Assembly: GCA_963573305.1 (NCBI GenBank)
Contig: OY754329.1
Coordinates: forward strand, 15,095,200 to 15,159,199
Origin: Pyrrhosoma nymphula
Taxonomy: Eukaryota; Arthropoda; Insecta; Odonata; Coenagrionidae
Length of the DNA stretch: 64,000 nt
Direction: 5' to 3'
The notes beneath the pieces were generated by a model that searched no databases, had not been told where the DNA came from, and saw only the letters and a program-made list of their open reading frames with translations. Shown here piece after piece: positions 33,365 to 43,655 of this stretch. The position numbers and the translations under genes are program-made. The first letter of the stretch is position 1; every line of letters begins with the position of its first letter.

Positions 33365-35291
33365 CCAATTCCACACTCCAATAATGGGCGTATTCTGTCG
33401 TTTACTCTCTGATATATCAGTCCTCGTTGGCTGTTTTCGTCCTTATCAGTTGAGAACTCTTGTTTCTTCAAATCACGGGCTCAAACTTGAGGTAATCCAT
33501 TCAAATCTGCCATGATAAGAGAATGAAAAAAAAAGACCATAAACAGCCAATATAGAAATAAAAAACCTTGGTCAAATTTCCTTTCACTCTTTTTTTGTAG
33601 ATTTTCGCAGCTCATTGTTTATGGGATTCAGGCTTTTGGTCCATTCACTCTTTTCAAATTCTGATATCTAAACTCGTATTCCAGGCACCCACACCTTCCA
33701 ATCAAAGGAAAAAACTCCGCAGGTTCGAATTTTCTACATACTGATGATGGAATTGAGAAGAATGCTTGCAATATAGGCTTAGGAGATCTAAAACTTATGC
33801 TCTGAGTGGATTTTCTTCAAGCAGATTCTTCAATAAATTCCACATTCAAAAGATAACCGTGGTATTATAAAAAGTTAGCAACCCATGTTTGTCAACCCCA
33901 TGCCTAAAATTGAACCTATAGCAAGAATCAAACACCTGAAGACGACGTTAACAGAAAAATATTACATTGAGATGTCAGCATCTTGATAAATATCTCTCTC
34001 GAAAACTCTTCTCTCCTATTTCTTGCCTCTTTTTTACATGAGTGCCGTGTGTAGGAAAATTCGTTCCTACATAATTACACTATGAGCGAGTGGAATAAAC
34101 AAATTCATTGACAAAGTGATATTAGATTATCTTACCGGAATGAAATTCAGAAACTTGCAATTGATTAGAACCAATGGAGTACGTTGTAATTCATAACTTG
34201 CATTCATGAACAGGAAATAAGATCCGACATATGAATAACACTACCCGGGGAAGTTTTCTATGTGACGTTAGGGGCAACCGGTCGGTCACAGTCGTGTGAA
34301 TCTTACGAGAGCGAGAAACTCTTCGTCTCATACTGGAATTGGCCAATGCTCGTCTTTCTCCCTTACGATGGGTGCACCATTTGAGTTCTCATAATAGGGT
34401 GATTCCAGAGAGATGACGTGGAGAAGAAGCAGGAGCTTGTAAATGCACGTTTCGTATCTCATCCCAGCATCCACTGCCAATTCGAACGCTGCCCATCCTA
34501 TCTTCCATTTCCTCCTACAGTCACGCATCGTGCACCAAGGGCTTCCAATCGCCCACGGGTGGAGGGTCCATCGGCCATAACCATTAAGGGACGGGACGAG
34601 ATAGGAAGGTGAGGATCTTTTATCCCAACCTTCACGTTGCGGAAAAGCGGTGGAGATGGTTGGCCAATAGATGTGAGCCTAGAACGCCCATTCAAACCGA
34701 ACATCATCGGCACCATTATTCCGACTCTGTAGGTGGAAGTCGGAGTAAGGGTGATTTCTTTACCTCGGAATGAATTTCGGACAGAGGAACATCAGATAAA
34801 TGATCTGAGATATGGAAAGGGAGACATGGTGAACAAAGGTGCCACATTTAATCCATGGAACTGCTTCTTGGGCCTAGCGTCATCTGAAGGGTATGTATCA
34901 AAAGTCTACTTCCGGAAGCTCCCCAGCTCCATTGCATTCAATTCTATGGAATACAATTAATTACTCCATCGATATACTATAAATATTACGAATGAAATAT
35001 TGATATATGGCAAGAGTTTAGACATTTTCTTGCTATGTATGCAGATTACCTCTGTTCAGAGATTGATAGAAGTAGAAAACAACTTCGGGGCATCTCTGTG
35101 GTCTGCCAAGACTATACTTTTGCCAAAGAAATACAATTTGTTTACAGGCTACGCTTGGCAGTGTATCCAAAAGTCACTCTAATCTTAATCTTTGTTCTTT
35201 AATCTCTAATTAAGTATTTTTATTACGTGATAAGTCGTGTATTCACTCTCAGATTGATAAAGTTCTTGTAAAGTAACTAGCTGCATGATCA
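33365..35291. other. No recognisable gene or element
   Basis: About 1.9 kb. Opposed 60-75-codon frames at 34328-34960 lack domains. Nothing recognised. Confidence 0.45.
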
Positions 35292-35350
35292 GCACCTACA
35301 AAATACCCTGCAGCCACCTCAAGTGTGTGGGACAGGGGGTTGCCATAAGA
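35292..35350 (-). repeat. LINE 3'-end cassette, antisense copy
   Basis: The reverse complement gives CCCCCTGTCCCACACAC, GAGGTGGCTGCAGGGTAT and TTTGTAGGTG, matching the cassettes at 18143 and 63351. No RT sequence is attached, so this is a severely 5'-truncated copy or a fragment. Confidence 0.65.
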
Positions 35351-35800
35351 GTAGGGCTGGATGCTTCGAGTGCATTTTCCAAGAGTTGACCCATCCTGCT
35401 GTCAACCCTTTCCTTCTTTCTCCAAATAGAGAAGGCTACGTGCACATATTAATACTTGGGACGCAACTCCTACCGTCTTGGAATGGAAAACAAAAGAAAG
35501 CCAGAACAAGAGAGAAGAGGTTAAAATTCGCTTGGAATCTTTTTTTTTCGCATCTGCCTGAAGCCCAGGATTCCGAGTGATACCATTTCCACGCATTTAC
35601 GGAATTCCTTGAGAGAAGCGTTTGCTCGACAAATACTTCCATGAGTTGAAAGAGGAAAAAGTCAAAAGAAGAGGCATCTGCCTTCTCAGAACGAGGAAAT
35701 GGGCTGCAGGAAAGAAAAACGAGTCGTAAAAAAGAAAAAGAGGACTCAAGACTCCGTGAAGAAGTGTCCACTGCCACTTGTCTTTCCGTTCACTCAGAGA

Positions 35801-35915
35801 TTCAACCCGAAGGCCGGTTTGGATAGCTGAGGGTAGAACTCACCCCGGACTAAGCCATAGGCGTGTGAATTTCACACATTCAGGGTAGGGGGGGGGTAGT
35901 TCTTTTCCCTGCTCA
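35801..35915 (-). repeat. tRNA-derived SINE, body fragment (antisense)
   Basis: The reverse complement shares CCCTGAATGTGTGA, a GGCTTAGTCCGGGGTGAG block, TCTACCCTCAGCTATCCAAA and CCTTCGGGTTGAATC with the copy at 20839-21065. The head is missing. Confidence 0.75.
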
Positions 35916-36232
35916 AATTAATATACCATTCAAGAGGATAGATTATGGAAGGTTTGCGTTATAGGAGAGTCTTTAAGGGTAAGAGAAATGTATACCAATC
36001 CAAAAATTTTCAGCTCCAAGCTCAAGGAAGTTTTTGTACCCTCAACCTTTCTGTAATGTCCACTCCCTTATTTTCTTCTCTACCGTCTATAATTCAATCA
36101 CTATTTCTTTTCTTTTCTCTTTTAGCTCCACCTTTATCTTCTCATTCTCCCGTCTTATCACTTCCCCACCTTAACCCGGGAACCACAACATCGGGTCGGA
36201 TCCGACCCATGATGTCATATCAACAACGATTA

Positions 36233-36749
36233 AGGCCGCAACACACCGAATGCTATGCTAAGCGTGAGAACTGTTCTCGCAACGGACGTCCACTATGTGC
36301 GAGCACAAACCAGAAACTAACCATGCCGTGCTATGTAGCAAGATAGCGGACAGCGTAAAACGCACTTCTCAGATTTGACACTTGACTTTTCCGTTAACTT
36401 TAACGTCATTGCAATGATGAATGATTTTATACAATGCGCATAGTGTGCAGAACTAATGTACGTAATTTAATTGAAATTTCTCTGTTGAAAGTAGGTTGAA
36501 AATGTATTTGAGCTGGCGGGACGAAAGCGCTCATTAACCTCGATAGATACTGCGCATGCGCCATGAAAGCCAAGCGAAGAGGAAATTGCCGGCCGAGTGA
36601 TCCCTTGCGATATCCCTAGGGAAGTTCGCATCGGTTCGCATGGCTCGCATTTGGTGTGAACGGACAGCGGGAAATCGCTTTACGGGATCTTAAGACACGT
36701 GGCGAAAGCTGATAGCGCGCTAGGCATAGCATTCGGTGTGTGGTGGCCT
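36233..36749. mobile_element. PIF/Harbinger-like MITE nested in piggyBac (517 bp)
   Basis: Terminal inverted repeats of about 32 bp (AGGCCGCAACACACCGAATG at the left; ATTCGGTGTGTGGTGGCCT at the right, and further matching bases inward) with a direct TTA duplication at 36230-36232 and 36750-36752. TTA duplication fits PIF/Harbinger. No protein motif is seen inside. Confidence 0.8.
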
Positions 36750-36955
36750 TTACGCCTTCGTCGTTCACTTCAAACATGCACGCGTCACAGTACCATTCCT
36801 TCCAAGTGTCAGCTCGGCGTGTCTATCATCGATTAATTTATTTTTTCGCCCAACATCCAACAAAAGACTCAAGAACGAAAAGTGGGATACGCCTGTGTCG
36901 GATACGACCCTTGTGATTTGCGTAACTTCCTATTCGTTCGGATATTGCCGTTCAG

Positions 36956-38694
36956 ATGGTGGCAATGATAGTATTTTCGACTGAGGAAAAAATCCGAAGA
37001 GAGAGTCTAGAATTAGAAGACAACAGTGATGGCCAAGAGGTGGCTAATGACAAAAAGACATCATTTTACCTGACGACGTTGAGGAAGTTTTGGACGAAGA
37101 TAGTGAGGAAGTGTAAGATGGGTGCTTCAGTGGAATAGGAATGCAAAAAAAAGGATAAGTAAAAATGGGACTGATTGGTTTGCAGAACCCTTTCACGCAA
37201 AATAAATCCAGAATCCCTCGCAAGATCATTGTGTTATGTCTTCATGGACCAAGAGGAGCTTCAAAATGTGTAGTTCGTGAGGAAAAATTATTTAGTATGC
37301 TAATTACTGATTAATTAGTGCAAAAATTAGTTATGTATACGAATGAGAAGATTGAAAGGAATGTGCCGTAAATTTAAACTGATCAGAGGTATATTTCTCC
37401 AACCAATGTATTAGACATCAAGCAACCATCGATTTCCTCTATATAACGGCTACCCTCCAATGTTCATAGTTGAGAGCATCATAAATTGACCAGAGCTTCG
37501 GGACTAAATACTTGAGGCTTTGTGCTACAATGTATACTCCCCCTTAAAATGTGACAGTTGATGAAATCTTGCTTAGTTCCAGGGGAAGATGTCCACTTGG
37601 AATGTATTTACAAAATCAGCCAGACAAGTATGGATTGGGAATTGTAACAATGTGTCATTTTAGAACCTTTTGTCTCTACTGTAATATTCCGTACTCAGGA
37701 AAGCAGAGCATGTATCCTTCTATGTCCATCCCGACATAGTATGTAATGGAACTCACCAAAGAGATTTACGGCACTAACAGGAATGTCACTATGGATAATT
37801 TGTTCTCTTCCATCGAACTCGGCGACCGATTGGTGGGGGCATAAACTCACAATAGTTGATACTTTTAGGAGAAATAATTCTGGCATTCCCAAAGCATATG
37901 TGTGTGCAACGAACCGCAATTATGTCATCTGAATTCTTGTACCAAAGAAAAAAATGCGGATATCCTTTCTACCGATAAATTATAAGATCTTCCTTTTGCT
38001 CTCTTATATGCATTGCAGAGGCGAGGTAGAAAATATTTCTAAAGGCCGTTTTACACGGTAAATTTGTTTGTACAAACTCTTCTGTGAACTCTTGCATGAG
38101 GCAAAATGTATCGTGTAAAGTGGCAAATTGTATGAACGCTTGTGCGAATGTCTCAATGAATGTACGGAAAATAGAACCTGTTCTAGTTTCGTTGAGACAA
38201 ACGTACAATCTCATGTACATTCGCTTGTGCAAAATCATTCATCGTGTAAAACGGCCAAAAGAAACCTGAGGCAGTGTTGTACTATAACTATAACTGAGGA
38301 AGAATTGATGCATTTGGTAGGCTTTGCCTTAGCATGAGTACTGCATGGAAAACATATAGGTGGCCATTACGATATTTTTATATTGGACACTGACGGAATA
38401 AACGCGTACTTTTTTCATAAGCTAAGTAGTGAGAGGCTAAATTGTTCATCATTGAAATAATTGGCACTATCTTATGTTATGGCGCACATGAGGTCTCAAT
38501 TGGAAAATGCTTCACTGCCGACGGAATTGCGTTTGAATGCCATTCACGTTCTTGACGTGACGGTAAGGAATGTTAACCTGTTAGAACCCTGCATATATTT
38601 TGCACAAACAGGAAGATGTCAATACTATTCCAAGGAAAATGATCAAAACGAAAATGCCAATTGCAAAAAGTGTGAAAACAAGAGTTTGCGGTGA
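36956..38694 (+). pseudogene. piggyBac transposase pseudogene
   Basis: Pieces in order on the plus strand: an acidic N-terminal stretch (36956-37110); GTDWFAEPFHAK (about 37170); MTVDEILLSSRGRCPLGMYL, then QNQPDKYGLGIVTMCH (37551-37660), the MTVDEQ-x(6)-GRC-x(15)-KPxKYG signature holding one catalytic Asp; ELTKEIYGTNRNVTMDNLFS, then SIELGDRL (about 37745-37840), the second catalytic Asp region; NNSGIPKAYVCATNRNY. After the nested MITE: DGINAYFFHKLSSERLNC, LALSYVMAHMRSQLENA, and a Cys-rich end GRCQYYSKENDQNENANCKK-CENKSLR-stop (38461-38694). Stops, frameshifts and the MITE at 38044-38256 inactivate it. Intact homologues cut at TTAA. Confidence 0.85.
38044..38256. mobile_element. Small MITE nested in the piggyBac transposase (213 bp)
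   Basis: Perfect 14-bp inverted ends (GGCCGTTTTACACG at the left, its complement at the right), with AAA on both sides as a possible 3-bp duplication. Transposase reading resumes after it. The interior is non-coding. The superfamily is uncertain; the GGCC ends would suit a Harbinger-like element. Confidence 0.75.
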
Positions 38695-38949
38695 ACACCA
38701 AATCACAATCTTTTCAATTTGTAAGAAAATCAATGTTAATATATTTAATGCAACTGCCTATTATTCAAACATATTTTTAATTCTTTTACAAAAATATCGT
38801 TCCAGAAAATGGTTACTAAACCAATTTCAATTATTTAACACCCATGAAGGTTTTTTGAAAGAAAACAAATATCGACTTCCCCATCGGGTCGAATTCGACC
38901 CATGTTGGGAGTTGCGTTACAAAAATTTATGTTGTGAGTCCCGGGTTAA

Positions 38950-39592
38950 AATACCTACTCTTTTGACCTGTTAACCTGAGAAGTGGTGATTTTGAAAAAT
39001 TAAGTATCTCCGCAATAATGAGCGAACACTATTGGAAGAAATTGAAATGTGGTGCTTTAAAAAATGATGGAAATAATATTTCACGGTGAGAATCACCAAT
39101 GAAGAAGCTCACTAAGGAATTCGTGAAAGAGATTGCTTGATTGAAACTCTGAGAAGAAAATAGAAAAAGTAACTAGACACTTTTGTGACTCAGAAGCCTT
39201 TTCAAAAACATAATAGAGCCAGAAATGATTGGGGAAACTACCAAGAAAACCAGGGCTGGAATAAATCCGGCTAATTATGAAAGACGTCAGCGTGGGGACT
39301 TAATTTGGATTGAAGCCGTTAGGTGATAAGAGAGTGGAGTGGAGAGCTTCAGGAAACCAACAGTCGCCTTGATGACTGCTGACGATTAACCCTTGCTTTT
39401 AAACACCCCCTTCCTCCTTGGCGTCCCACCCCCCCCCATTCTTCTCTTCTTATAACACTTTTCCCAGCCTAACTCCAACAGTTGGAAGTTTATCTTCTTA
39501 AAACGCGCATCCATGTTAATAACCTCCTTAATCCACGTGATAACTTATTCTCTCACTCCCATTCCAAAATAATTCTTATTTTTTGACGCACT
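38950..39592. other. No recognisable gene or element
   Basis: Spacer of about 640 bp with a C-run near 39428. Nothing recognised. Confidence 0.45.
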
Positions 39593-39606
39593 ACTTATGT
39601 CCAAAT

Positions 39607-40458
39607 TATTACGAGAGCCTAATTACTGGGAAATACGATTTTGAGGGCGTCAGAAAATTTACCTACCTTGGAGTAATAGTGAATAACGAAAATAAGATCT
39701 CTGAGGAGATTAATCAAAGGGTAATGCAAGGTAACAAGGCCTATTTTGCAAGTTTACTCCTCCTCAAATCAACTCTTCTGTCCAGGAAAACTAAATTGAA
39801 AATTTATAAAACATTGATAAGACCAGTAATTACATATGGAGCTGAGACATGGGTTATATTAAAACAAGATGAAGAAGCATTAAGAAGATTTGAAAGGAAA
39901 ATGATAATGAGAATATATTGTAAAGTACCAGTAATTACATATGGAGCTGAGACATGGGTTCTATTCAAACAAGATGAAGAAGCATTAAGAAGATTTGAAA
40001 GGAAAATAATAATGAGAATATATTGTAAAGTACCAGTAATTACATATGGAGCTGAGACATGGGTTCTATTCAAACAAGATGAAGAAGCATTAAGAAGATT
40101 TTAAAGGAAAATAATAATCTATGGCCCAGTAAAAGAAGGAGAAACGTGGAGAATAAGAATGAACTTTGAAAGAAATGAAATATTGGAAGAGAAGGATATA
40201 GTTAGGTTCTCAAAGTCATTGCGACTGTCATGGTTGGGCCATGTTGAAAGGATGGAAGAGTATAGAATGCCCAAATTGTTAATGAATAGCAAGATGGAAG
40301 GGAGTAGGAGGAGAGGAAGACCACGCAAAAGATGGCTGCAAGATGTTGAAGAGAACTTGAAGACAATGGGGATTGGAAGATGGAGAGAGAAAGCAAGAAG
40401 GAGAGCCGAATGGGGGCATATAACTGAGGAAGAAGCCAAGGCCCACACGGGGCTGTAG
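39607..40458 (+). pseudogene. LINE RT C-terminal region with tandem triplication
   Basis: The frame runs from the insertion junction: FEGVRKFTYLGVIVNNENKI, then LLSRKTKLKIYKTLIRPVIT, YGAETWV, a duplicated stretch, RLSWLGHVERMEEYRMPKLL, GRPRKRWLQDVEENL, RWREKARRRAEW and a stop at 40456-40458. This order (TYLGV, KxxxYxTLIRPxxTYGxETW, RxxWxGHVxRM, GRPxxxWxDDV) is typical of the C-terminal part of many LINE RT ORFs. A 105-bp (35-codon) unit starting at CCAGTAATTA is repeated at 39823, 39928 and 40033 (2.8 copies), keeping frame; a stop ends the third copy (GAAAGG became TAAAGG at 40103). The RT catalytic core is absent, so it is not autonomous. Confidence 0.8.
39823..40117 (+). repeat. 105-bp tandem repeat within LINE coding sequence
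   Basis: Three units start at 39823, 39928 and 40033; the third is incomplete. Units 2 and 3 are nearly identical (GGGTTCTATTCAAACAAG), whereas unit 1 reads GGGTTATATTAAAACAAG, so the second duplication is later than the first. Confidence 0.9.
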
Positions 40459-40489
40459 AGCTGAGGATGATGATGACTTATGTCCAAAT

Positions 40490-41127
40490 AGAACACTAAC
40501 AAAAGCATACACACACTCCATATCGCCTATTTTCCTATTACATAGTTCATTACCTCTTCCATTTATACACTGCTTTTAACTCTTTTTACACCACTCTCAG
40601 GATGATATGTAGACGTAAATGTCTTTTTCTCATCATCCATTTAATTTCCGCCTCTCTATACTGTAAGTAAAAAATATCCTTCGAATTGTTTTATATGAGC
40701 CTGTCGATGAGGTATTTGTCTATTAAGTAGGTACTACCAAAAACAATTCTTATAAAAAAAATGGCCATTATTTTTCTGTTAATGCAAAATCGCATGCAGA
40801 AAATGCAGAGGTCGGGAGAGACATAATATTCCGTTTCGTTTAACGACCGAAAGCGTAGCTGGGAGGAATATGAACCGCGGTTACCTCCACCCTACGTGGA
40901 CATAATCCACTCAAAATAGATATGGGACTCGGCGACGGCCGAAAATAATTCCCCTTCTTTGCTTCAATCTCACGGAAATACGGTAATAATTGAACGTTAA
41001 TGGGTATTTTTTTCAAGTTCTATCTTTTATTTCAAGTTCTATCTATTTTTACGGGGCTCCTTAAGGCTTTATACCCTGGTATTGGTTAAACGACCGGGGG
41101 TCGATAAATATCCGATCGAGAGGAGGA
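40490..41127. other. No recognisable gene or element
   Basis: Spacer. A short duplicated ATTTCAAGTTCTATCT-like stretch lies near 41010-41045. Nothing else recognised. Confidence 0.45.
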
Positions 41128-41274
41128 GGCCCGCATTCCACCTGGTATAGGGAGGGAGTACCTCAGGGTTCTATCCTCGGTTCCCGTTGATAATCTCCTT
41201 TTCAAGTGTTTTCCACCATAAACCACAAGATGATCCGTTCTCGTGGAGTGAAGGGAGAGATTGAAATCCGCCAT
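41128..41274 (+). pseudogene. Possible LINE RT scrap (VPQGSxLG motif)
   Basis: The plus strand reads STWYREGVPQGSILGS then stops. VPQGSxLGP is the conserved RT motif preceding the YxDD block in LINEs. Downstream residues (FSTINHKMIRSRGVKGEIEI) do not clearly continue the domain, so only the motif supports the call. Confidence 0.4.
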
Positions 41275-43583
41275 TAAACCCGACTTATCGCCATAACAAT
41301 AAACCCCCTTTAATTATAAAACCCTCTCACTTAATTCACAATCCGTTAATCACCTTCAACGATCTCCTTTGGATTAGTGTGGTCTTCACAACCCTTTCCC
41401 GAACTCTCACCACCCCATAGTACATTTCGCAATACTCCATGAATCCAGCATGATTACTTAACACTTTCACCCTATCCACATTACTACAGGGTGTACCCGT
41501 GTATCCTCTCAACCTATTCAAGTTCTCACACAACTATCTACATCAACATTTTTTCTATAATCTTTTCTATCTCTATTTTTCATAACGACCAAGTGAATGG
41601 TAATCAGTCACTTTCCTCTCATGCCCGCCTTTTATACCTTCCCTAATGTAGCAAAGACACACTTATAAGATCAATTCCTTTTTTTTCTCAAAATAGATTC
41701 TCCTTTTCCCATTCCATCTTTTTCTTTTTCTCGTAAAAAAATATAAGTTTGTATTATATAAAATCAATACTGTAAAGCAAAGCTAACTGCATGTAATTTA
41801 TGTTGCAAAATTACCTCAGCAGTCGATACTTTATTACTGCTACCTATTAATGAAAAATGCATACAAATTATCTCTCACGTCTTTCTCATTCTTGAATTTT
41901 CCTCTGAACCTTCCCAACTCATCATGCTTTTTCTATGCATCAAGAAAAGAAGCTTCTCCACCCTTTACCACTGCCATCATGGGTGAGAAGTCTTGCTTAT
42001 CTTTTGGTATATTCTGTCTATGAACCAATGGCAAATCAACCGTCAAAACCACATTTTTAAACAACCGTCTTTCTACTTTCCTGATAAAACGCACATGAGT
42101 GCATTCTCAATAAAGATGGATTGAGACTCAAAATTCACGTCCAAAAGCCTTTTAAAAGTTCTTCTAAAGAATGGTATTTTGAACTAACTAGTTTTTTTCG
42201 TGGAAAGAGATTTCCGCCCAATAGTTTCATACACTCTTATTTTTCCTCAGAAAATGGAATTTATTTTCTCATGGATTTTACAAACGAAAGCTCAAAGATG
42301 GAAAGAGGACTTCAAGACTGGAGAACCAGCAATTGTGAAATTTAAAATGAAGAATATTGAAAACGATTATACGGGTCTTCAGGGCAGATCATAAATCCAG
42401 ATTATCTTCTATTTATAACGTCTGAGAACTGCAAGGAAGATGATAAAATTGGTTGCAGCCTTTCCGCATGCAGATCTCTTGAGATGGGCTTCATTGAGAT
42501 GCAAGTAAGATGCCGGGATGGGAAGTGGGGTGGAAGGAGGGTGGTATGTAAAGAGGAGCGCATGCTTGGCGAGATAGGCAATGTTTTGAGGAGGGCTGAA
42601 TGTAAATGGCTGTGGAGGAATGAGAGCATTCGGGGAGAAGTATATTCGGGAAGAAAAGGGGTCTTCTCCCAGTAAAGCTCTTCAATATTATAGCCGAAGC
42701 GACCGCATTGGTGTGGGTAGATTATTTACCTCCCATCTTTAATTTTTTAAGATTCTTTAGCACATTCTCGGTGCCTGCTTGGGTGCAATTAGGAGAGCAC
42801 TCGCAGTGTAGTATTGCGTCCGTCGAATGAGAGGTTCAGTTGTGAAAAATTTGCCGAAGTTTTGGTAAGTGTAGACTCATGTCGATGCTGGTTTGCCCCA
42901 GGCTCTCTCAACATTCCCCAATTATTATTTCCATTTACAACCTATTCTCCCATCTAAATGGATCCTATTCCATCAGTTTCCGGTCACATGCCCAAATAAC
43001 CAACCAGTGCTGGGATGTTATGAAGTTGAAAGCACTACCGAGGTTAACTAATAACTAGATGTCTGTAAAGTGTAACAAACATATAAAATACTAACCATGC
43101 CGCTTCCCTTCGGGTTAGGCACAGTAAAATGAACTGACTTAATGGTACTAGACCATGGAAAGATGCCTTTTTAATCATTCCTTCATACTGCACTATCCTT
43201 TAACATCTCAATCGTTTCGACCACCTTCAAACATTGCTTCATACACGGTCTCTACTTTCTAATGTTCATCCTCTTGAACCACTCTCACCAATAACTTTCT
43301 CGGTGTACACCTTCCGCTCACACAATTCACTCCTCCTTCTTAAACCTGCTTAATAATTCGATCACCATCCATTTATATTGGCTATGCTAAATGGTGGAGG
43401 AGAATGAAAAGGATGAAAGTATTAGTCATTGTGTTTATTTTGTTGAATGGCGATGTATTTAACTAATGAAAAAATTAATTTCCTATGCTCGAAATAATGA
43501 TTGGAAAGAAAGTCTGCTTTAAAAATTTAGATAATGATTGGCAATGTAAGTTCTTTGCAATTTTACAGTAATTATAAGGTACA
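41275..43583. other. No supported gene; one weak antisense frame
   Basis: About 2.3 kb. On the minus strand at about 42087-41820 a frame with one stop reads VVLTVDLPLVHRQNIPKDKQ, then DFSPMMAVVKGGEASF, then KKHDELGRFRGKFKNEK. The composition looks protein-like but I recognise no family. Other 60-75-codon frames here lack domains. Confidence 0.35.
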
Positions 43584-43655
43584 GGATTAAACGCCATGGT
43601 ATGTGCATACCATGGATTAAACGCCATGGTATGTGCATACCATGGCGTTTAATCC
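43584..43655. repeat. 30-bp tandem duplication ending in a perfect hairpin
   Basis: A unit beginning GGATTAAACGCCATGGTATG starts at 43584 and again at 43614. The second copy continues into its own complement, giving 20-bp perfect arms around a 2-base centre (43614-43655). The first copy carries only the start of the returning arm. Confidence 0.85.

Larger units (their letters stand above)
36175..38945 (+). mobile_element. Full-length, inactive piggyBac element with nested MITEs
   Basis: The termini are CCCGGGA with CCACAACAT at 36175 and, inverted, CCCGGGA with CTCACAACAT ending at 38945, directly flanked by TTAA at 36171-36174 and 38946-38949: the exact piggyBac target rule. Subterminal palindromes GGGTCGGATCCGACCC (left, 36194-36211 region) and GGGTCGAATTCGACCC (right, 38885-38901) mirror each other. 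The transposase gene inside is broken. Two MITEs are nested, at 36233-36749 and 38044-38256; without them the element is about 2.04 kb. Confidence 0.85.
39593..40489 (+). mobile_element. 5'-truncated LINE with 14-bp target duplication
   Basis: The insert (39607-40475, 869 bp) is bounded by perfect 14-bp direct repeats, ACTTATGTCCAAAT, at 39593-39606 and 40476-40489. It starts inside an RT coding sequence and ends in a short GATGATGAT tail, as expected for target-primed reverse transcription with early arrest. A perfect duplication suggests recent insertion. Confidence 0.85.

Noticed and set aside
35402..35777. Overlapping frames on both strands
   Set aside because: Purine-rich DNA; no motif, and both strands are open.
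39804..40073. 89-codon antisense frame with repeats
   Set aside because: Shadow of the tandem triplication in the LINE on the other strand.
39823..40117. CRISPR-like array
   Set aside because: The units are contiguous without spacers and encode LINE protein; the genome is eukaryotic.
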